A stretch of DNA of 23,716 nucleotides. Origin: an uncultured Duncaniella sp. Lineage in GTDB: Bacteria > Bacteroidota > Bacteroidia > Bacteroidales > Muribaculaceae. The stretch is taken from assembly GCA_910586665.1 (NCBI GenBank), contig CAJUIX010000034.1:1-23716 (forward strand), read 5' to 3'. Of this stretch, positions 7,720 to 13,230 are shown piece by piece. Numbering within the stretch: the stretch's first letter is position 1; every line of letters begins with the position of its first letter. The position numbers and the translations under genes were made by a program. Below the pieces are notes generated by a model, which worked only from the letters and a program-made list of their open reading frames with translations, was not told where the DNA came from and made no database searches.

Positions 7720-9363
7720 ATGACAAAACCATCATTCATCATAGTATTTTTCGTTATGCTCCTCTCGTCGTGCATAGAGCCGGCCTACGTCCGTGAGTCA
7801 CTGACCCACGCCGAGGCTCTCATCGATGAGCATCCCGACTCCGCGCTGACAACCCTGAAATCTATAAACCCGGAGAGCGTCAGTTCGCGACACTCGCGTG
7901 CGCTCTATGCCCTGCTCATGACCCGTGCGCTCGACAAAAACTATTTCACCCTCGACTCCGACACCCTGATTACCCGAGCCGTCGACTACTTCGAAGGCTC
8001 CGCCGACCGTCTGCACCAAATGCAGTCGCGCTACTACCTCGGCATTATCAAAATCAACACCGAGGCCTACGCCGAAGCCCTGCTCTCACTCTCCAAAGCC
8101 CACGAAATCGCCCGCGAACTTGATGACGATTTCTGGATTGCAATGACGGCAAGAAGCATTGCCGAAATATACCATAGCAACTTCAACACCGCCGATGAGT
8201 TAAAATATGCGGAAATCAGTCTTGATTACTTTAAGAAAACAGGAAAAACCGACTTTATAGACTATGCTATATATGACCTGGCAAGCGCCTATCACAACAA
8301 TGAATCATATACAACTGCTATTGAAATTTCAAAACAGCTCCTTGACTCGGCCATAAAACATAATGATATATTGTTAAAACAAAAAACATCATTTTTACTC
8401 GGCCTTTCTCATCTTGCCATTAATGATTACGGCAAGTCATATAATTACTTTAAAGTACAATTCGCATCGCCTGATGTAACGACGTCCGATTCCGTATATT
8501 TTGCCTCGGCAGCACTGCGTACTGGCCATATTGAAGAAGCAAAAGAAATCATCAAACAGCTTGCAAATTCATCTCTGATATCGAAAAATCACAAAGATTG
8601 GATAAACTATCAGCTATACATGAGTCTCGACTCTATCCGAAAGGCTCTTGCTATGATGTCTGAGATGAATTCAAATACTAATAAAGTTCTCAAAGACTTG
8701 CGAAAACAAAATCTTACGGGAAGATTATTGGAACATAATCGACACACCTCAGAGCTTATGCAATCAAATTTACACGCAGCCCATGCAACCTTATGGTGCG
8801 TGGCATTAGGCAGTATATTAATAATATTTATATGCATATCCGTAGCCATCCGCCATCATCGACGCCAACAAAGCGAGATAGATCGTCAAATCAGCCTCGT
8901 GCAAAACCTTCGTCAGATTGTCAAGGAGAAAGAAAATCTTACAACTGACAACAATCGACCTCTGCCCGAATTTTTCATACAGTACTTTAAGGAACTTGAC
9001 GAACTATGTAAAAACTTCTATGAAAACGATTCTACAAAGACACGCAAAAAACTTTCTGAAAGCATCGGCACACTGATTAATTCGTATTCTATCGACTCAA
9101 CAAAAGTCAAAGAGCTTGAAAACTATGCAAATTTAATCTATGATAATATAATGAATCAGCTCGCATCTGATTTCCCGACATTAAAAAAAGCAGATAAACT
9201 AATGTTTTTATATTCACTCCTCGGCTTTTCAAACATATCAATTTCAATGTTGCTCAAAGAAGACAGCATGTCAAAAATATATAACCGCCGCAAGCGTCTA
9301 AAAGCAAAATTCAAGGATTTTGAGGGTGAAAACAAGCCCAAATATCTAAAAGCCATATCATAG
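7720..9363 (+). CDS. Membrane-anchored TPR regulator with C-terminal HTH (copy 2)
   Basis: The 547-aa protein starts at ATG 7720, giving a signal peptide with a lipobox (MLLSSC, Cys18). Order: TPR-like helical repeats about 25-345 (ALIDEHPDSALTTLKSIN, ALYALLMTRALDKNYF, then pairs such as YYLGIIKINTEAYAEAL); transmembrane helix about 355-378; coiled coil about 380-480; HTH about 494-531 (LYSLLGFSNISISMLLKED, then the basic YNRRKRLKAKF). It is paralogous to 695-2320 over its whole length, including the final YLKAIS/YLNIIS. Expected topology is TPR outside and HTH inside. The first ~140 codons are host-like in base composition and the rest strongly AT-rich. It heads a plus-strand series of genes for exported proteins, which may be its targets (inference). 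Confidence 0.86.
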   Translation: MTKPSFIIVFFVMLLSSCIEPAYVRESLTHAEALIDEHPDSALTTLKSINPESVSSRHSRALYALLMTRALDKNYFTLDSDTLITRAVDYFEGSADRLHQMQSRYYLGIIKINTEAYAEALLSLSKAHEIARELDDDFWIAMTARSIAEIYHSNFNTADELKYAEISLDYFKKTGKTDFIDYAIYDLASAYHNNESYTTAIEISKQLLDSAIKHNDILLKQKTSFLLGLSHLAINDYGKSYNYFKVQFASPDVTTSDSVYFASAALRTGHIEEAKEIIKQLANSSLISKNHKDWINYQLYMSLDSIRKALAMMSEMNSNTNKVLKDLRKQNLTGRLLEHNRHTSELMQSNLHAAHATLWCVALGSILIIFICISVAIRHHRRQQSEIDRQISLVQNLRQIVKEKENLTTDNNRPLPEFFIQYFKELDELCKNFYENDSTKTRKKLSESIGTLINSYSIDSTKVKELENYANLIYDNIMNQLASDFPTLKKADKLMFLYSLLGFSNISISMLLKEDSMSKIYNRRKRLKAKFKDFEGENKPKYLKAIS

Positions 9364-9463
9364 CCACCTACAAACCAACTATTTATCATCGCAGCAATAT
9401 TTTAATAGATTTTCGCCTATGATATAAGCGTCTAATATACAACATATTGCGCCTCTAAAATCC

Positions 9464-9495
9464 CAAAAGACTAATTTTTCATTTTTAGTCTTTTG
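9464..9495 (+). terminator. Hairpin terminator between TPR regulator copy 2 and the DUF3244-like gene
   Basis: An 11-bp perfect stem (9464-9474 with 9485-9495) has a 10-nt T-rich loop. It occupies the same relative place as the hairpin at 563-596 in the other cassette. The tail is not a clean U-run, so termination may be partial. Confidence 0.6.
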
Positions 9496-9556
9496 CAAGT
9501 TATTGATTATTTGATACTTACAAATAGTTTAGACTAATCTTTATTAACCTCATTTT

Positions 9557-9587
9557 TTGGAATATCTGATAATGGCTATTAATTTTG
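9557..9587 (+). promoter_or_regulatory. Promoter of the DUF3244-like gene, with extended -33 box
   Basis: TTGG (9557-9560, inside TTTTTTGG) is followed after 19 nt by TAATTTTG (9580-9587). The start codon lies 26 nt downstream. The same TTTTTTGG/19/TAATTT arrangement stands before GLPGLI genes 2 and 3. Confidence 0.65.
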
Positions 9588-9613
9588 CTATCAAAATTTT
9601 AATCGTAATCAAC

Positions 9614-9991
9614 ATGAAAACTTTACTCAGATTTACATTAGTAGTGCTTCTACTATCCTTTCTTTCGCCAAGCGCAAAAGCTGATGAACCGGCCATTTTT
9701 ACCGAAGCTGACAATGTAACCATCCTCACCGCTCCAACTATCAAGAGAAAGCCTCGCGCTCCCTCCATGATATATGTTACATGCTATTACTCTGTCGGTC
9801 ATATAGCATTTACAATGCCTGATGATGCACAGTATATGCATATAACTCTCGAACAAGATGATTCCACCGTTTGGACAGGAGTGGTTTTCAAAAACAGCCC
9901 CGAAACTGATATTCCCGAACTAATAGGCGAATATACAATCACTTGCCGTACCGACGGCAACCAGGTTTTCACCGGGCTATTAACATTTTAA
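9614..9991 (+). CDS. Small exported DUF3244-like protein
   Basis: The 125-aa protein is read from ATG 9614. It has a signal peptide of about 24 residues (MKTLLRFTLVVLLLSFLSPS, then AKADEP). An in-frame ATG lies further upstream at 9572, but the promoter at 9557-9587 overlaps it. The mature ~100 residues are predicted beta-rich: SMIYVTCYYSVGHIAFTMP, MHITLEQDD, TGVVF, GEYTITCRTDGNQVFTGLL. This fits a single small Ig-like domain as in DUF3244 proteins of Bacteroidetes; that family name is a moderate call. Two cysteines (in VTCYY and ITCRT) could pair and are also present in the broken copy at 73-448. The protein should be periplasmic or secreted. Function is unknown; its fixed position after a TPR membrane regulator suggests it is a target or ligand of that regulator. 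Confidence 0.8.
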   Translation: MKTLLRFTLVVLLLSFLSPSAKADEPAIFTEADNVTILTAPTIKRKPRAPSMIYVTCYYSVGHIAFTMPDDAQYMHITLEQDDSTVWTGVVFKNSPETDIPELIGEYTITCRTDGNQVFTGLLTF

Positions 9992-10063
9992 CCCGTATCA
10001 TTTGTTAACAGAACCTATCGTAGCTACATAGAAACTCCAATTATTAATCAAATTTTTATAACA

Positions 10064-10282
10064 ATGAAAAAATTTATCATCACTTGTATTTGCGCTATTT
10101 CCGCATTGGGAGCATCAGCAACAATATTATTCATCTCATCTTGTGGTCAAGAAGTATACACTGTTGGCCCTGACTATTTTAAGACTTCTGATGATGCAAT
10201 GGAATACTATATGGAGTTGGATAGCATTTTATGTGACGAAGAAGATGAGGATGTTGAAGATCCTGGTCCAACTAAAAACTAA
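10064..10282 (+). CDS. 72-aa acidic exported peptide, putative lipoprotein
   Basis: The small gene starts MKKFIITCICAISALGASAT and has a long hydrophobic segment ending in LFISSC (Cys27), which could be a lipobox. The mature part of about 45 residues is very acidic (CDEEDEDVEDPG near the C-terminus) and ends GPTKN. I do not recognise a family. It lies 72 bp after the DUF3244-like gene and 57 bp before the first GLPGLI gene, with a strong hairpin directly after its stop. Its start, signal and position support a real gene; it could be a secreted peptide, a lipoprotein or a precursor that is processed. Confidence 0.65.
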   Translation: MKKFIITCICAISALGASATILFISSCGQEVYTVGPDYFKTSDDAMEYYMELDSILCDEEDEDVEDPGPTKN

Positions 10283-10290
10283 TTGCAAAA

Positions 10291-10321
10291 TAGGTAGCAC
10301 CTTATTATTGGGTGCTACCTA
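10291..10321 (+). terminator. Perfect hairpin between the 72-aa gene and GLPGLI gene 1
   Basis: An 11-bp perfect stem (10291-10301 with 10311-10321) has a 9-nt loop and lies 8 nt after the stop of the upstream gene. The following bases are A-rich rather than a U-run, so it could be a weak terminator, an attenuator or an mRNA-stabilising 3' end. No separate promoter is evident between it and the ATG at 10340. Confidence 0.6.
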
Positions 10322-10339
10322 ATAATACAAAATAAAATA

Positions 10340-11218
10340 ATGACAATGAAACTCAAAACGCTTATCACTATTTTACTGTTTACATTCTTTAGTCTGATGC
10401 TGAACGCTCAGACATGGAGCCTCGAAGCTGACCCGAGCCGTGACAGTCAACCCGCAACATTCTCCAAACGGAATATCGTAGATACAAGCATAATGGAATG
10501 TGTCTACGAACATTTCGCCAGTCACCCGGTAACTGAAAAATCAAAAATAAAGGATTATATTCTTGAAATCGGCAAAAATGCAAGCCGCTACAGTGTATAC
10601 GGCACATATCAACGTGACTCCATTGTAGCAAAGGATTATCCTGACGGTATAACATTCGGAAAATATAATCTTTTATCAAAAAAATATGATGGAAACCTTA
10701 ATGAGATAATATGTGATAGAAAAGCAAATAAAATATCGTGCTATGAAAGCCTATTGCTTGACAAATACCTGTATGACGAGCCTATCCCCCAAATAGACTG
10801 GACGCTTGTAAATGAAAAAGACGAAATATGCGGACACGAATGTCTGAAAGCCACATGTTCGTTTAGAGGCCGGGAGTGGACAGCATGGTATTGTCCCAAA
10901 ATCGAAATCAACGGTGGCCCGTGGAAATTCGGAGGATTGCCGGGACTGATTCTAAAGGTCGAGGATTCCAAAAAAGAACACATCTTCGAAGCACTCCAGA
11001 TCAGAAAGAGCAATAAAAAATTTGGTCATAGAATCAGTAAAAACTTTCTCAATACTGACAGGAAAACTTTCAACAAATTACAGGCCGAATACTACAAAGA
11101 CCCAGGAGCTTTCAATGAAGGCAACCCGCTGATACCGAAAGCTACTGCTGACGGCAAACCAATTACGAAGAAAGGCAAGAGTAAATTCTACAACCCCATT
11201 GAACTGGACTGGAAGTAG
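10340..11218 (+). CDS. GLPGLI family protein 1
   Basis: The 292-aa exported protein (the start could also be ATG 10346) has a signal peptide to about residue 24 (FFSLMLNAQ). It contains the family signature GPWKFGGLPGLILKVED (GLPGLI at 199-204). Other blocks shared with the two following paralogues are MECVYEH, ILEIGKNASRY, the DEICGHEC pair of cysteines (Cys164/Cys168), FRGREWTAWYCP and the C-terminal FYNPIELDWK. GLPGLI proteins (TIGR01200) are a Bacteroidetes family of unknown function. From memory, they are often encoded next to carboxypeptidase-regulatory/TonB-type outer-membrane proteins, as here. Likely periplasmic or outer-membrane associated. Confidence 0.92.
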   Translation: MTMKLKTLITILLFTFFSLMLNAQTWSLEADPSRDSQPATFSKRNIVDTSIMECVYEHFASHPVTEKSKIKDYILEIGKNASRYSVYGTYQRDSIVAKDYPDGITFGKYNLLSKKYDGNLNEIICDRKANKISCYESLLLDKYLYDEPIPQIDWTLVNEKDEICGHECLKATCSFRGREWTAWYCPKIEINGGPWKFGGLPGLILKVEDSKKEHIFEALQIRKSNKKFGHRISKNFLNTDRKTFNKLQAEYYKDPGAFNEGNPLIPKATADGKPITKKGKSKFYNPIELDWK

Positions 11219-11394
11219 CCGGAAGCACAAAAAACGCTATCATTTTTTAATTTCTAAACGAATTTTTTGGTAAATACAATTATTATCCCTAATTTAGCAA
11301 GCACAAGACTAATTCATCACGCAATAAAACGAAATCGGTATATTCAATAAGGATAATAGTCATGAAAACCTTCCTCACATCCATATTTTTGCTT
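11186..11394 (+). repeat. Direct repeat spanning the GLPGLI gene 1 - gene 2 junction (copy A)
   Basis: This 209-bp unit runs from the last codons of gene 1 (TTCTACAACCCCATTGAACT) through the intergenic promoter to the start of gene 2 (ATGAAAACCTTCCTCACATC). It is nearly identical to 12187-12392, with a few substitutions and a 3-bp length difference. It marks a recent tandem duplication. Confidence 0.9.
11267..11297 (+). promoter_or_regulatory. Promoter before GLPGLI gene 2
   Basis: TTGG (11267-11270, within TTTTTTGG) is followed after 19 nt by TAATTTAG (11290-11297). The -7 box differs from TAnnTTTG at one position. The leader to the ATG is about 60 nt and has AAGGAT 11 nt before the start codon. 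Confidence 0.6.
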
Positions 11395-12219
11395 ACTGTC
11401 GCAGCGACGGCGCAGGGCGATGACCTTGATGCACCTGCCAAAATGGGCAAATACAATATTGTCGACAGCAGTATGATGGAATGTGTCTACGAGCACACAA
11501 TCGTAGACCCGGAATTTACACCAAATCAATACTTTGCCAAAAAGCAAAGCACTATGTGGATACTGGAAATCGGGAAGAAAGCAAGTCGCTACGGACTATA
11601 CCCGACATACATCCGTGATTCAATATTTGAAGCTGATTACAACGGGCGGCCAACCCGTAGAGAATTCCACTTGGTATCGGACAAGCTCGGACATACGAGG
11701 ATGACCGAGCAAATCAAGACCATGTCAGACAATAAAATCAAAAATTTTGAAAGCATATTCATGGACTGGTATTATTATGAAGAGCCTATCCCTCAAATGG
11801 AATGGAAATTGGTTGCAGGAACAGACGAAATATGCGGCCATGAGTGCAGGAAGGCTACGACTACATTTCGCGGACGTAACTGGACTGCATGGTATACCGA
11901 AGAGATTCAGATAGACAACGGGCCGTGGAAATTCGGAGGACTCCCTGGATTGATTCTCAAGGTTGAGGATAATAAGAAAGAACATGTGTTCGAAGCTATG
12001 CAGGTGCGCAAGAGCAACCGGCAGTTCGGGAACTTCATCCACTCCTTCATCATAAACACCGACCGGCAGAAGTTCAACAAAATGATGCGTGACTATAAAT
12101 GGGACGCAGGCAGCTTCATCGGCAACTCGCCCAACATGCCGACCGCCTTAGACGGTACCCCCGCTATCAAAAAGAATACCCGACTTTTCTACAACCCCAT
12201 TGAACTGGATTGGGAGTAG
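11362..12219 (+). CDS. GLPGLI family protein 2
   Basis: The 285-aa exported protein has a short signal peptide (MKTFLTSIFLLTVAATAQG). The signature GPWKFGGLPGLILKVED is at about 187-204 (GLPGLI 193-198), preceded by DEICGHEC (Cys158/Cys162) and FRGRNWTAWYT. The third cysteine seen in copies 1 and 3 (WYCP) is replaced here by Thr. It ends FYNPIELDWE, as in copy 1. It has its own promoter (11267-11297) 143 bp after copy 1. The tandem arrangement and the near-identical flanks point to gene duplication. Function unknown; probably works with the outer-membrane protein encoded downstream. Confidence 0.92.
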   Translation: MKTFLTSIFLLTVAATAQGDDLDAPAKMGKYNIVDSSMMECVYEHTIVDPEFTPNQYFAKKQSTMWILEIGKKASRYGLYPTYIRDSIFEADYNGRPTRREFHLVSDKLGHTRMTEQIKTMSDNKIKNFESIFMDWYYYEEPIPQMEWKLVAGTDEICGHECRKATTTFRGRNWTAWYTEEIQIDNGPWKFGGLPGLILKVEDNKKEHVFEAMQVRKSNRQFGNFIHSFIINTDRQKFNKMMRDYKWDAGSFIGNSPNMPTALDGTPAIKKNTRLFYNPIELDWE

Positions 12220-12392
12220 CCGGAAACACAAAAACATTCTTTTTTTAATTTCTGAACGAATTTTTTGGTAAATACAATTATTATCCCTAATTTAGCCAGC
12301 GTAAGACTAATTCATCACGCAATAAAACGAAATCGGTATATTCAATAAGGATAATAGTCATGAAAACCTTCCTCACATCCATATTTTTGCTT
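12187..12392 (+). repeat. Direct repeat spanning the GLPGLI gene 2 - gene 3 junction (copy B)
   Basis: Second copy of the unit at 11186-11394. It covers the end of gene 2, the intergenic promoter and the first ~33 bases of gene 3. Identity is highest in the promoter and start-codon region and lowest just after the stop codon. Confidence 0.9.
12265..12295 (+). promoter_or_regulatory. Promoter before GLPGLI gene 3
   Basis: TTGG (12265-12268, within TTTTTTGG), 19 nt, TAATTTAG (12288-12295): the same boxes and spacing as before GLPGLI gene 2. Confidence 0.6.
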
Positions 12393-13226
12393 TCAGTGGC
12401 ATTGGTTGCGCAGGGCAACAGTACTGATTCACCCGTCAAAACGGATGAATCCAAAATCGTCTCTCATCCGACTTTGGGTAAAAATATGATTGTCGACCGC
12501 AGCATTATGGAGTGCGTGTATAGCCACCGCGTATATGACCCCTATTTCGATAAGCACAGAACCAATGATGAAATCCTGGAAATCGGCAGGAAAGCAAGCC
12601 TATACGGGTTTTATGGGAATTACCGACGGGACTCAATCGTGCGCAAGGACTATCCTGAAGGAATGGATTTTAATGAATTCCAAGCACTCAGCAGAAAGTG
12701 CAACAGCCGGAAATCTACCGAGCTGATAAAAGATATTCGCTCAAATAAACTGACCAATCATGAGGGAATTTTTATGGACCACTATTACTATGAAGAAGAA
12801 ATTCCCCAATTTGAATGGAATCTGAACGATGAAAGTGACGAAATCTGCGGACAAATATGCAAAAAAGCCACTACCACATTCAGAGGCCGCAATTGGATTG
12901 CATGGTATTGTCCTAATATTCAAAGCGATAATGGCCCTTGGAAATTCGGAGGCCTCCCGGGATTGATTCTCAAAATTGAAGATGACAAGAAAGAGCACGT
13001 CTTCGAGGCCATACAGATCAGAAAAAGCGATAATGATTTTGGATTCCATATATGGTCATTCAAAATAAAAACCGACCGCAAGAAATTCAATAAAATGATG
13101 CTCGACTACAAGATGGATGTCGGACAGACAATTGCCGCCACGCCGGACGGACCAAAATTTGCCGACGGCTCTCCGGCAATCCCGCCAAACCGTCGATTAT
13201 TCTACAACCCCATTGAGAAAGACTGA
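12360..13226 (+). CDS. GLPGLI family protein 3
   Basis: The 288-aa exported protein has the same first residues as copy 2 (MKTFLTSIFLL). The signature GPWKFGGLPGLILKIED lies at about 192-209 (GLPGLI 198-203). The cysteine pair is CGQIC (Cys163/Cys167) instead of CGHEC, followed by FRGRNWIAWYCP. It has diverged more than copies 1 and 2 and ends FYNPIEKD with a TGA at 13224-13226. The next open frame, for the outer-membrane protein, overlaps or abuts this end in a +1 frame. That suggests translational coupling. Probably periplasmic; function unknown. Confidence 0.92.
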   Translation: MKTFLTSIFLLSVALVAQGNSTDSPVKTDESKIVSHPTLGKNMIVDRSIMECVYSHRVYDPYFDKHRTNDEILEIGRKASLYGFYGNYRRDSIVRKDYPEGMDFNEFQALSRKCNSRKSTELIKDIRSNKLTNHEGIFMDHYYYEEEIPQFEWNLNDESDEICGQICKKATTTFRGRNWIAWYCPNIQSDNGPWKFGGLPGLILKIEDDKKEHVFEAIQIRKSDNDFGFHIWSFKIKTDRKKFNKMMLDYKMDVGQTIAATPDGPKFADGSPAIPPNRRLFYNPIEKD

Positions 13227-13230
13227 ACAC

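Noticed and set aside
9502..9532. Alternative promoter ATTG, 19 nt, TAGTTTAG before the DUF3244-like gene
   Set aside because: A weaker match that lies just after the hairpin; the promoter at 9557-9587 is closer to the start codon and matches the neighbouring GLPGLI promoters better.
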